Shown: positions 53,150 through 64,000 of the stretch, in pieces
Position numbering within the stretch: position 1 is the stretch's first letter
Layout: each line of letters opens with the position of its first letter
Assembly: GCA_001600095.1 (NCBI GenBank)
Contig: BCIX01000003.1
Span: 1,488,001-1,552,000, forward strand
From: Bullera alba
Taxonomy: Eukaryota; Basidiomycota; Tremellomycetes; Tremellales; Bulleraceae
Direction of reading: 5' to 3'
Length of the DNA stretch: 64,000 bases
The notes under the pieces: generated by a model
The model's input: only the letters and a program-made list of their open reading frames with translations
Database searches by the model: none
What the model was told of the DNA's origin: nothing
Made by a program: the position numbers and the translations under genes

Positions 53150-54545
53150 TCATTGCAGATTTCCCCACTTGAAACGCATGCTGGAGAAGAACGATGTCGA
53201 TCCGGCTTTCGATTCCGAGCTCTTTTCCTGTCCCTTCTGCTTCTCCGCCTCTTCTTCTTGCGACGATTTCTTGTTGGCACTAGGAGGCGAAACGCCGAAT
53301 TGTATCAATGAGGAGGGCTGGACTTGAGATTGCGCTCCAATCGACACTGTCCGCTTCCGAGCCGGGGTTTCCGAGCCGATGAACACCGTCGCTGCCTTCT
53401 TCTGCCTCTGCCACGTCGACAGCTTACCGTCATCGATAGCTGAAGACGGGACTTTGCCCCATTGAACAACTGGGGATGCGAATGGAGGGGATTTTGCGCT
53501 GTGCCACTGCATCGAGGAATCCGACGTGGACGTGGGCTGTTTTGCCGTTGAGCTCGAAGTACCGGATACGTGAGTTGGGAGCGGAGCCTCGTTGGTTACT
53601 TTGATTGTACTATTAGGCCGCTGATCCGAATCAAGAGAAGGCTTTTGATCTAAGGGCGGAAATAGAGTTGGCTCGAAGAGTGGCTGAGTCGGGGCCAAGA
53701 ACGGACTGGGCTCGGAATGCTGAGTTTGGGACAAGTGGGTAACATTAGAATCCAGCGAGTCCAGCGAGCTTTGTGGCTCTTTCTCCTGAGATGCCTCTGT
53801 CGACTCGGTCTGAGTGGCACGCTGCCGCTGTGCAGGAGTCGGGAATGGTGGTGATTTCGGTATGTTCAGATATCGATCTGGGTCTCCGCCGTCTTCGAGA
53901 TCGAGAGGTGCCGGTTGGGTCGCTGTTGGCGAGTGGTCCTGACTTGGATCGTCTTGCAGATAATGATCGACCCGACGGCGGTCTGGGAATGACAGCTGTG
54001 TGGAAAGGCAGCGAAACAAGGGTTGACTCTGATTGGCCAGAAATGAGTTTATTGAGATGTTTACAGGTTGATCAAGCGGGTCATCGTCAGGATCCAGTTC
54101 GGCATCCCTGTAGCAGGCGGGCAAGGTCGGCGGCTGTGATGGCGGCGATGGGAATTGAGGATGAGTCGAAATGGTGGTATTGGTATCCGGGAGCGTGAGG
54201 TCACCGCCAGTGCTCTGGGATTCTGCATTGCGAGGGGGAAGGAGTTCTGGACGGATATCAGCGGCTATATCAAAGGAAGCATCCGCAGTGTACTGCAATG
54301 ACTGGCTCACCTGTCAAGCGAGGATCATACTCGACTAGTTTCCACGTATGATGATTGATCTTCCTCCGTTTGCCCGGTATCTCCTCCTGTTTTGCGGTCC
54401 CAAGATGCTCCTCCTTGACATGCCGGAGGAGATCCGAAGCCGAGCTATGTGTACTCGAGCAGAAATCCCACCTGAAGCGAGTCAGCTCAAAGTAACAATG
54501 GTACCGGACTCACATGCAATACTGCGTCTGACTACCAAAGCTCAT
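53150..54545 (-). CDS. C2H2-type zinc finger protein with long disordered tail
   Basis: Three exons on the minus strand fit: 54514-54545, 54311-54471, 53150-54264 (435 residues). The first exon is only 32 nt. The N-terminus has one finger CX4CX12HX4H (C10, C15, H28, H33; YCMWDFC then LLRHVKEEH), followed by a basic PGKRRK patch. The rest is Ser/Pro/Gln-rich low complexity, ending in SFFSSMRFKWGNLQ. It could be a transcription factor or other nuclear protein; no named family recognised. The introns 54472-54513 (42 nt) and 54265-54310 (46 nt) are short. Divergent from the tetraspanin gene. Confidence 0.65.
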
Positions 54546-55765
54546 CGTGTCCTGTTGAAGTCGTTGCTTGGTGTTATCGCAGACCAAAGATGACCTGTAG
54601 CTTCAACGGCAACAAGCATCCTCGGACGGTGTCTACAACGGGGATGAGATGGACCGACGGCACGGTCCGAGCGGAATCAAAACTGTCGGGTAAACGAGCA
54701 GGTGACTGGACCATGCGGTGAAGTAATATACGTGAACCGAGGCGCCCCGCGCCGAGGCTACTTTGTGGCGAGCGTGGACTTCACTTTTTGATCCCGTTGC
54801 CGGAGATCCGGTCCGGAACAGCGGGATAAATGTGGTGGTGCGGACATCGCCGATACAATGCAGCCGGGCTGTGTTCATTGTTGACTGGGTCTGCGCAACC
54901 TGGTGTATGGTGCTCCCAATCGTCTGCGTGTCCGCAGTGGAGAGCACATGAACAGATGGAGCGACAGCGTCGAGCCGCCGATTGAAAGAAAGATAGAGCG
55001 GAAGAGGGATGAAAGTGCTCTCAAACTTGCCCGCACTACCGAGCATCAACGAAATGAGTACGACAGTGAACCAACCGCGACCAACCAGGGAGATCGTTAC
55101 TAGATCGATAGAAGGACTACGCGTTACTGGAGTCATTGTCGGATATGGGCATGAGCTGAGTTGTACAAAGCTAGCGATACGTGATGACATAGCATCGGCG
55201 GAGCTCGTGGTTGCTGGAGAGCATCTTTAAGCGGACAGTGACAACAGTGAAACACTAGCGCAGAAATATTGGGAGGCCTCCTTGGACCATCGACCATGAT
55301 CGGCGCAAGTTGGGAGGTACCGTGTCGGCTCCAGCACCTGCACGGTCTTGTCTTACGCACAGTGACACTGGGAGGTCTAGAATTATGGCTGCTGCGAGGA
55401 TCGACTTCTTGTCGCACTGATGACCACTTGAAACGCTGGATTCTGGTAAACATCGCAACTGTCGTGAAGGCGATTTCGGTCGTCTCGACCTACGTCTTGG
55501 AGACCACCAATGTCATGGTGCCAAGTATACACCCGGCCGTATGCTCATCCACCACAGGCTGACTCTGCGAAATCGCTCAGGTGTGCATCGCTTTCTCATT
55601 CCCACATCCGTTTTCTGTTTCGACTTCATCTATAATTCCTTTGGCGTCCGGCACGCCTCAATTCCTCAAAGTCGTCTGTGACGACTTCTTTCCGACACTA
55701 CGGTCTCCGACTACGGTAGAACCCAAGATCCTGGTGATCGAGGGAAAGGCGACAAAGCGACGCGG
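54546..55765. promoter_or_regulatory. 1.2-kb divergent intergenic region
   Basis: Between the C2H2 gene (-) and the tetraspanin gene (+). A 185-codon frame on the minus strand (54633-55190) starts with ATG but has no domain-like pattern or splice support. I list it as rejected. Presumed promoter for both neighbours. Confidence 0.4.
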
Positions 55766-56774
55766 ATGCAGCTTTTGCTGGCAATATGGGCGTTTCTCGA
55801 CGTATGCCTCATGGCGGCGGGCATACTGTGTATAGCCGCAAGCTCGGTCTTCATGCGCCATGACAATGTCATTCTGAGTCTGTTCTTCTCGATGGCGCAT
55901 CTAGAGAGTGAGTCAGAGACCGGAAGTCATTATCGCCAAGCCGACTCAGAAGAGATGCCGGGGACAGCTGGAGAGGAAGGCGTCGTGAAGTGAGGCTAAC
56001 TTCTACCGTAGTGGGAATCATCCTCGGGTCCATCTACCTCGTCGCCTGCTTCATCTCCCTCCCGGCGATTCTGGCCGATAAGAACCGGGATGGTTTGCTC
56101 AAAGTCCTCAACTGGTGGCTCCTGGCCGTCTCAACGATCACACTTGTGGTGAGCTGAGTTCATCATCATCTCCATCCGAGCCAGACTGCTCCTCAAATGC
56201 GTTCAGTCATGCTGATCGTACGGTAGATTGGCACGATTGTCTGGTTCTTCTCCCTACAGCAGCTGCAGAACTTCAGCGATATATGGGCCGAGCAAACTGC
56301 TGCGAAGCAACAAGCCATTCAGGACACAGTGCGTACTGCCTTTCACATCTCTTGCGAACGACTGGATACATGCTTATTCACGTCTAGTTCTCCTGCTGTG
56401 GGTACTGGAACGGCACGACCTCTGGCCAATTCACGACCCAAAGTGGCTTTTGCGCCGATACGACGTTCGCATCCAACCAAACGGGATGTCAAACCTTTAG
56501 TACGTCCAAGTCATTATCACCGTCCAGTCCAACTCATACTAATACAACTATAGTCACTAGCGCAAAGGCTCCCGGAAGTGATTTCACCCTGGAGATCTTG
56601 TTCAGCTCGATATACGGCTTCGAGGCGATCATCGTGTTCTTCTTCCTCGCCACGGTGTGCGTGATCAAGGAGGTGAGTCGCTTGGTTGGTTGTCAGGGCT
56701 GATCAGAGTAGAGACAGATCGAGGTGCGATTTGCTCGGATCGATGAGAAGCGCGGAGGAGGAGGATTCGTATGA
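55766..56774 (+). CDS. tetraspanin (fungal Tsp2/Pls1-like)
   Basis: Four-pass membrane organiser. Six exons fit: 55766-55907, 56012-56148, 56227-56328, 56388-56499, 56554-56672, 56718-56774 (222 residues). TM1 is MQLLLAIWAFLDVCLMAAG onward, TM2 begins MGIILGSIYLVACFISLPA, TM3 is VLNWWLLAVSTITLVIGTIV, and TM4 is IYGFEAIIVFFFLATVCVI. The large extracellular loop between TM3 and TM4 carries the family CCG motif (FSCCGYWNGT) plus two further cysteines (GFCADTTF, TGCQTF) that would complete the disulphides. The short cytosolic tail ends RIDEKRGGGGFV. In fungi such proteins act in appressorium function or cell-wall and surface biology. The start Met is the first in a frame blocked by an upstream stop. 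Confidence 0.88.
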
Positions 56775-57836
56775 GCGTGGAGCAACGCGGGAGTCGGAAC
56801 TCATGATTCCTCTCGTGTGCGTGCAAATGACACAAATCTTGTCCATCCGTCTCCGAATGAAGATGGACTGTCGACATGGTTCTCACATCAAGCCATCCCT
56901 CTGATCGCAATCCAGCAGCCACATCGTTGAACATAAGGAACGCAGCCGCAACCCCCAATCGAGGGCATTAGAATCACAAACTAGTTTGGAAGGAGAAGGG
57001 GTTACACCGCTGATCAGTCCCCACGATCTAAGCAACTGACCCTCTTGTTACTAATTGAACAGGGTTCGCGACCCCTCTTCTGGTGTGCTAAAACGCTAAA
57101 CTGCGCTGGCAGACTCCCCCACGACCACTGATGCGGTCGTCGAGCCTCCAGCATGGGACTCGTTACCCGGAGGCCAATACTTCTCGTCAATATCATCCCT
57201 TTGGAAACGTGTCTATGCGTTGAGTCTAAAAGTCATCATACGTGCCAAGTGGACTATGTAGCGCCCGCCATTGACCCACCGAAGGAAGCTCCTCTCGCTG
57301 ACAGATGTATAAGATATGACATTACCACTCTTCGACCAGACTTCAGAATCACAACATCCCCCTCTTCCTTCTCTTCCCATTGAATACTTCGACAGCTCAA
57401 CGAACACTGCTATCCCAACCCATGATCAAGTTCGCCCAACGTGTTAACTCAAAGTCGACCCTTCCAGATTCCTTTGAGATCCACTCGAAACATCGGTGTG
57501 CTGAGCCCCTTTGCTCGAACCAACGAGGAGGACATGCAACACGCCCCGGATGCGTCCTTCTGGCCAGATGCGCCAGTACACCTTATGACTCAACTCTCCC
57601 CAGACCCGAATCCTTGCAATCTCCCAGCCATCAAGTGTGCGCAGCTTCATAGAGTCATCCATAACATTACGAAGCCGCCTTAACCTCATAAACAAGTACT
57701 GGACAGCTCAATGGCTGAGAGATTGCAGGAACCCTTAGGTGGACTCAGTAGCCATCCATACGCGTTGATCCGATAGGATCCGAGGTACCTCCTCTGCGTA
57801 AACCTCGCTGCCTGTGATCCATTTGGGTCCTCGCAA
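56775..57836. other. intergenic, no gene assigned
   Basis: About 1.06 kb after the tetraspanin. Short frames on both strands lack protein-like features or splice support. Nothing else recognised. Confidence 0.35.
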
Positions 57837-58875
57837 TCAATTATATGCTTTCCCGTGCCCTCCATTGTGTCCCGAGGTATGCCCATTGAGCAGTTCCTGC
57901 AGCTCGGGCGGCAAGTCCGGCATAGTCTCTCCCAAAAGTGGTGAAGGCGAGGGTGCTGACGACCGCTTGATCCTCCTTGTCGAACGTGGCGAGGCCGACG
58001 AGATGCCGTCATGCTCCACCCCGTCTTCCTCCTCGACGTCGGGCGGAATTCGCGATTATGGTGCCCTCTGATGGGCGAGGATACTGTTTGCGGACGATCA
58101 AGCCCGATCATGTATTGCGTAGGGGAAGTAATCCGGAAGTTCACCAGGATCCGGCCAAAGCAGAACAATCACCTGAGCCGAGTCCGCGGCAGTAGCTGGA
58201 TCGAGGTTCGAGGATGTCGTGATGGTGAAGAAGCAGTACGAGTCGATCTCAGTCGGTCCACAAGATCCAACAAGTCAGCTCTAGTTACACGACTACTCAT
58301 CTATGCGCCTCGTGCTGCCTAATGGTCCATGATGGCTGTGCAGCTGGCGGTCAGTATCCTCCCGGCAGCTCTCAGCTAGCTCGATGCGTTTGTGGGGGTC
58401 GGAGAATAGCACAATACGGGGCCATTGCGCCGATCGGTGTGGGTGGGGTGGATTGATCGAGAGCTATTCGGAATTGGTGACTTAGGGGTCGTGTGACCAG
58501 ACTGACGTGTAGAGTAGTAGCGAGTTTTCGATGCGTTCAATGAAGACCTGCTGAACACGGTATTCCTCCCTCGTATGGTCATGACTGTCAGGTATGATGA
58601 TACTCAGAGAGCATGCAATAGTTGTGCTCTTGGATGTCCCCTGATGTTCCCGAACATGGCGCCGTTGATCTCGCCGAGCTCGTGTTCTTCGCCCGGTGCC
58701 GTCAAGCGTTTCACCGGGTTTACAACGAGATCTGATTGGCTAAAGGAGGGTGAGATAAGAGGCGTGTTCAGGGCCAGGGTTACCGTAATGACTGGCAGCT
58801 CAGGGTCCCTGAATAGGCCAATTTCCCCGCATTCCGAAGAGTTCCGACTTGAAATTTGGCCAGTTTGGTTGGCTG
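57837..58875 (-). pseudogene. probable broken protein gene (fragments in shifting frames)
   Basis: Read on the minus strand, protein-like segments follow one another in order but not in one frame, and no splice sites explain the changes. They include EIGLFRDPELPVITVTLALN and VNPVKRLTAPGEEHELGEIN (one frame, about 58872-58600), HDHTREEYRVQQVFIERIEN (about 58580-58510), RIVLFSDPHKRIELAESCRE (about 58420-58360), DSYCFFTITTSSNLDPATAA with VIVLLWPDPGELPDYFPYA (about 58250-58110), LIVRKQYPRPSEGTIIANSA (about 58100-58040), and an acidic tail ending at 57837. Frame changes sit near 58602, 58105 and 58040. I do not recognise the family. An alternative reading with a 44-nt intron (58740-58783) and three further exons gives a 139-residue basic protein ending at 58376, but its composition is less protein-like. 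Confidence 0.4.
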
Positions 58876-59132
58876 AGAGGGAAGAAGAGTGAGAGCGGGA
58901 GAACGGGGGGGGAAGAAACGTTGTGTGAAGCAGGATCGATCTCGAGCCTGGCTATACACTCAACCTCGACCCATTACATCCTGCTTAGAGCACGTTCCAG
59001 TCGCAGAGGACGTACCAGTGCAAGACAGGGAGTCGCCTACACTACAACAAGAGAAGCGCCAGCTTCGACGCGCCGGCCAAAGCCTACTCTAGGCTCAAAA
59101 GGAAGAACAACACCAGCTCAGATCAAGTCGTT

Positions 59133-59183
59133 GTGAGTCGAGCTCTTTATGGCCTTGACATTTGGCTCACTTCGCCACCACAG
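59133..59183 (+). other. 5'UTR intron of GLT1
   Basis: 51-nt segment from GTGAGT to CCACCACAG with a CTTGACAT branch-like element. It ends nine bases before the GLT1 ATG at 59193. The exon upstream is open in the GLT1 frame back to about 58988 but has no ATG, so it looks like spliced leader RNA. Confidence 0.6.
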
Positions 59184-59192
59184 CTCTTCACC

Positions 59193-62100
59193 ATGTGTGG
59201 CGTCGGCTTCATCTGCCATATCAAAGGCCAAGCCGCGCACAAGATTGTGAGCGATGCGCGGAACATCCTGTGTAACATGACCCATCGGGGTGCGAGTGAG
59301 TTCCCATCCGATCAAACGCCTACTGACATTCAGCCGGTGCCGATGCGAGAGACGGTGATGGTGCAGGTGTCATGACTGGAATCCCACACGAGTTCTTCGT
59401 TCGAGAATCTGCCCACTCATTCACCGCCACCCTCCCCTCCGAAGGTCACTACGCCGTCGGCAACTTCTTCCTGTCGAGGACCCAGTTTGCGGAACAGCAG
59501 GCAACGTTCGAGAAACTCGCTCGAGAGCTCGGTCTTAGGGTCCTAGGATGGAGAGACGTCCCCACGGACAACACTATCCTCGGTCCTGCCTCCAAATCCA
59601 AGGAGCCAAAGATCTGCCAACCCTTCGTCGTGCTCGACTCGCACTACGGCTCCGGAGAGACCTCTGCCGAGGGCTCGTTCGATGAGAAGTACTTCCTCCG
59701 ACAGCTCTACGTCCTGCGAAAGCACGCTACCCATGTCATCACCCTCAAGACCGGCTTCTACATCTGCTCCCTGACCCCCTCGAACATCATCTACAAGGGT
59801 CAACTCTCCCCCGTCCAAGTGTACAACTACTACCACGATCTCAACCACGCTCTTTACGCTTCCCACTTTGCCCTCGTTCACTCTCGATTCTCCACAAACA
59901 CCTTCCCATCATGGGATCGAGCTCAGCCGATGCGATGGGCCGCACACAACGGAGAGATCAACACTGTCAGGGGAAATAAGAACTGGATGCGATCGAGAGA
60001 GGGACACCTGAAATCCGAGCACTTTGCCGATGAGCTCGACATGCTCTACCCAATCGTCGAGGAAGGCGGCTCTGACTCTGCTGCTTTCGACAACGTCCTC
60101 GAGCTTCTCGTCGTCAACGGCGTGCTCACCCTCCCCGAAGCGGTCATGATGCTGGTCCCAGAGGCATGGCAGAACAACGACCTGATGGAGCCAGAGAAGA
60201 AGGCTTTCTATGCCTGGGCGAGCTCGCTCATGGAGCCATGGGACGGTCCAGCTCTGTTCACCTTCTCCGACGGACGATACTGCGGTGCCAACCTCGACAG
60301 AAACGGTCTCAGACCCTGTCGATATATTGTCACCGCTGACGATCTGATGGTCTGCGCTTCCGAAGTCGGTACCATCACTATTGAGCCAGAGAGGATCATC
60401 CAGAAAGGCCGACTGAAGCCCGGACGAATGCTGCTTGTCGATACCAAGGAGGGAAGAATCGTCGACGACCGAGAGCTCAAGCTCACAACCGCTCGAAAAC
60501 AACCCTTTGCCGCTTGGATCGAGTCCCAGGTCATCCGTCTATCCGAAGTCGTACGACGAGTCAAGCGTCACGAGAACCTCGACGTCGTTCTCGATGACGA
60601 ACCCCTCTCTACCGACCCCAAACTCCTCGCTTTCGGATACACCATCGAACAGCTCAACATGCTCATGCTGCCGATGGTGCAGGAAGGTCACGAAGCCCTT
60701 GGATCTATGGGTAACGACGCTGCGTTGGCCTGTGTCTCGAACGCACCCAGACTCGTCTTCGACTACTTCCGACAGCTCTTCGCTCAGGTGACCAACCCTC
60801 CCATCGACCCGATCAGAGAGTCTATCGTCATGTCGCTCGAGACGATGGTCGGACGAGAAGGTAACTTGCTCGAGATGCGAGCCGACCAATGTCACCGACT
60901 TCAGCTCAAGTCGCCCGTTCTCACTATCGAGGAGATGAACGCGTTGAAGTTGCTCAAGGTCTCCCACTCCGACTGGCCTGCTGTCACCATCGACATCACC
61001 TTTGACAAGACCGAGGGACTGCCTGGATACCGAAACGCTTTGAACCGAGTCCGACAGGAGTCCTTGAACGCCGTGCAAGCTGGATTCAGAGTCATCGTCC
61101 TCTCTGACAGAGCCACCTCCCCGACCCGAGTCGCCCTCTCCGCTATCATCGCCACCGGCGGTGTCCACCACTTCCTCGTTCAACAGAAGAAGCGAGCCGA
61201 TGTCGCAGTCATTGTCGAGTCCGGAGAAGCAAGAGAAGTTCACCACATGTGTGTCCTCGTTGGATACGGTGCCGACGCTATTTGCCCCTGGTTGATCATG
61301 GAGATGATCCACAAAGTGGCCAAAGAGGGACTGTGAGTGAACCCATTAGGAACATTGCTGATATATAGTGCCAAGGACGGACAGACAGTGGAGAGCCTCG
61401 TTGCCAACTATAAGAAGGCCACCGACGAGGGTATCCTCAAGGTGTTGTCCAAGATGGGTGTGTCCACCCTTGCCTCGTACAAGGGTGCTCAGCTCTTCGA
61501 GGCATTGGGTCTGCACGAGGAGGTCATCAAGGAGTGCTTCGTTGGCACTGCCTCGCGAGTCCAAGGCGCTACATTCGAGCTCTTGGCGATGGATGCCTTC
61601 GAGTACCACGAGCGAGCTTGGCCGTCGAGAGAGACGATTCAAATCCCCGGAATGGTGAGTTGGACTCGCTCGATAGTGCTAACTTCTTTTTTTAGCCCGA
61701 AAGCGGAGAATACCACTACCGCCAAGGATCCGAGATGCGAATCAACGACCCCGTCTCCGTCGCTCAGCTTCAAGACGCCGTCAGGCAGAAGAACCAGAAC
61801 GCCTACGACGCATACTCCAAGAACTCTCGAGAGTCGATCAAGCGGGCTACCCTCCGAGGTCTGCTCGAGTTCGACTTTGAGAATGCCACTCCAGTGCCAA
61901 TTGAGCAAGTCGAGCCATGGAACGAGATTGTCCGACGATGTGTCACCGGCGCCATGTCCTACGGTTCCATCTCGATGGAAGCGCACACTGCCTTGGCTAT
62001 CGCCATGAACCGATTGGGCGGAAAGTCCAACACTGGAGAAGGTGGTGAGGATGCTGAGCGATCCGTCCCTATCCCAGGACCCGGAGCAGAGGAGGAGGCT

Positions 62101-64000
62101 GGACCGTTCACCCATGCCATGGAGCTCAAGCCTGTATGGGACTCGCGCCGATCTGCCATCAAGCAAGTTGCATCTGGTCGATTCGGTGTCACCTCCAACT
62201 ACCTCGCCGATGCCGACGAGCTGCAGATCAAGATGGCTCAGGGTGCCAAGCCAGGAGAGGGAGGAGAGTTGCCAGGACACAAGGTGTCTGCTTCTATCGG
62301 TCGAACTCGACACTCCACCCCAGGTGTGACTCTTGTGTCTCCACCTCCCCACCACGACATCTACTCGATCGAGGACTTGAAGCAACTCATCTACGATCTC
62401 AAGGCTGCCAACCCCCGATCTCGTGTGTCCGTCAAGCTTGTCTCCGAGGTCGGCGTCGGTATCGTCGCATCCGGTGTCGCCAAAGCCAAGGCCGATCACA
62501 TTGTCATCTCCGGTCACGACGGTGGTACAGGTGCCGCCAAGTGGACTTCCATCAAGTACGCCGGTCTTCCATGGGAGCTCGGATTGGCGGAAACCCACCA
62601 AACTCTGGTCTTGAACAACCTCCGAGGCCGAGTCACCGTCCAGACCGATGGTCAGATCCGAACCGGTCGAGACGTCGCCATTGCTACCCTCCTCGGTGCC
62701 GAAGAGTGGGGCTTTGCCACTACTCCACTCATCGCCATGGGCTGTATCATGATGAAGGCATGTCACAAGAACACTTGCCCAGTTGGTATCGCTACCCAGG
62801 ACCCAGCTCTGAGAGCCAAATTCGCCGGTCAGCCAGAACAAGTCATCAACTTCTTCTACTACATCATCGAGGAGCTGCGGGGCATCATGGCCAAACTCGG
62901 TTTCCGAACCATCAACGAGATGGTTGGTCGATCCGACAAGCTGGTCGTCGACGAGACGCTCCGAACGCCAAAGACCGAGCATCTCGACCTCTCGTGCATC
63001 CTCAAGCCCGCTCACTTGCTCCGAAGCGATGTCGCCACGTACCGAGTTCGCGCCCAGGACCACAAGCTCTACGTCAGACTTGACAACAAGTTCATCGACG
63101 AGGCCGAGCCAGCTCTGCAGAAGGGTCTTCCAGTTGAGATCGACTGTGATGTCGTCAACACCGACCGAGCTCTTGGTACTACCCTCTCGTACCGAGTCTC
63201 CAAGCAGTACGGCGAGGCTGGTCTGCCCCGAGACACGATTCACATCAACATGAAGGGTTCTGCCGGTCAATCTCTCGGTGCCTTCCTCGCTCCTGGTATC
63301 ACCATCGAGCTCGAAGGTGACGCCAACGACTACGTCGGTAAGGGTCTCTCTGGAGGTCGACTCATCGTCTACCCACCCAAGCAGTCCTCGTTCAAGGCCG
63401 AGGAGAACATCATCATCGGTAACGTCTGCTTCTTCGGTGCCACTGGTGGTCAAGCCTTCATCAGAGGTATTGCTGCCGAGCGATTCGCCGTGAGAAACTC
63501 TGGAGCCGTCTGTGTTGTCGAAGGTACCGGTGACCACGGATGTGAATACATGACAGGTGGAAGAGTCGTCGTTCTCGGTCTCACCGGTCGAAACTTCGCC
63601 GCGGGAATGTCTGGTGGTATCGCCTACGTCCTCGACATGGCCCACAACTTTGCTCCAAAGGTCAACAAGGGTACCGTCGAGCTTGGACCAGTCAAGGACC
63701 CACAGGAGATTGCCGAGCTCCGATCTTTGATCGAGGATCACCGACACTACACTGGTTCCGAGATTGCCGACCGTGTGTTGAAGAACTTCCACCGAGTTCT
63801 GCCCATGTTCGTCCGAGTCATGCCACTCGACTACAAGAGGGTCATCGAGGAGGAAGCCGCTCGAGTCGCCGAGGAGAAGAAGAGGCAGTCTGTCATCGAC
63901 CTGATTCCATCTCAGACCGCTTCGCAAGTCGACCTCGTTGCTACAGGCTTCGACCCAATCCTTCCTCGAGACGCCAACGCCTTGACCGTCTCGACTCCCC
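59193..64000 (+). CDS. GLT1: NADH-dependent glutamate synthase (GOGAT), right end cut by window
   Basis: Makes two glutamates from glutamine and 2-oxoglutarate in nitrogen assimilation. Exons: 59193-59295, 59334-61332, 61369-61654, 61696 to beyond 64000; about 1564 of roughly 2100 residues are present. The class II amidotransferase domain starts at Cys2 ([12 protein letters not shown]) and holds [16 protein letters not shown] and [11 protein letters not shown]. The central linker and FMN-binding synthase domain follow ([22 protein letters not shown] ISGHDGGTG). Cluster cysteines are about C1146, C1152 and C1157 ([12 protein letters not shown]). The GXGXG domain has [14 protein letters not shown] and [16 protein letters not shown]. 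The NADH/FAD-binding C-terminal region lies outside the window. No propeptide precedes the catalytic Cys. Introns are only 38, 36 and 41 nt. A 762-codon antisense frame over 61639-63927 is a shadow. Confidence 0.96.

Noticed and set aside
54633..55190. 185-codon minus-strand frame starting with ATG
   Set aside because: No domain-like pattern, no splice support and mixed composition; at this length chance frames occur in an intergenic region of this GC content.
57686..58168. 160-codon minus-strand frame, Arg/Cys-rich
   Set aside because: It overlaps the more protein-like acidic frame of the presumed broken gene, and its Arg-rich composition is what an out-of-frame reading gives.
60539..61312. 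257-codon minus-strand frame
   Set aside because: Antisense shadow of GLT1, same reasoning.
61639..63927. 762-codon open frame on the minus strand
   Set aside because: It lies exactly antisense to GLT1 coding sequence. Biased codon use in strongly expressed genes of such fungi removes antisense stops; its composition (Asp/Val/Ser-rich) mirrors the sense codons.

Overview
This window is nuclear DNA of a basidiomycete yeast, most likely a tremellomycete related to Cryptococcus. The evidence is gene structure: many introns of 36-60 nt with GTRNGT-type donors and a CTGAY/CTAAY branch point just before the acceptor. The gene set fits as well: Cdc48, Derlin, Vps25, SmB, a Cir1-type iron GATA factor, Zn2Cys6 regulators, a fungal tetraspanin and a large NADH-type glutamate synthase. 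No rRNA, tRNA, CRISPR array, virus or transposon was recognised. All exon maps were read by eye and checked for reading phase, not aligned.

Layout. 0-11.4 kb is a housekeeping block: the 3' end of an unknown gene (+), CDC48 (+, 17 exons), an MTH1-like Nudix hydrolase (-), a Derlin with a C-terminal Cdc48-binding SHP box (+), two small hydrophilic proteins and a DUF4336 protein (-). 11.9-28.5 kb is a regulator block: the Cir1-type GATA iron regulator (-), then two large Zn2Cys6 factors transcribed divergently from a shared 1.7-kb region. 30.2-34.8 kb carries an Sds3-like protein (+) and VPS25 (+). 35.0-37.6 kb holds two adjacent same-strand genes that look like diverged copies of one unknown module. 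38.2-44.3 kb is a 1947-residue disordered protein (-). 45.9-56.8 kb carries RXT3 (+), SmB (+), a nucleotidyltransferase-fold candidate (+), a small C2H2-finger protein (-) and a tetraspanin (+). 57.8-58.9 kb has protein-like fragments in alternating frames, probably a broken gene (-). From 59.2 kb to the right edge is GLT1 (+), cut off by the window.

How the genes connect. Cdc48 and Derlin act together in ER-associated degradation and lie 1.5 kb apart. The Sds3-like protein and Rxt3 would both belong to the Rpd3L histone deacetylase complex. The rest look like an ordinary mixed fungal gene order.

The most unusual observations are: a glutamate synthase whose catalytic cysteine directly follows the initiator Met; the paralogous unknown pair at 35-37.6 kb; the frame-shifted gene relic next to GLT1; a likely GC-AG intron; and introns as short as 36-38 nt.
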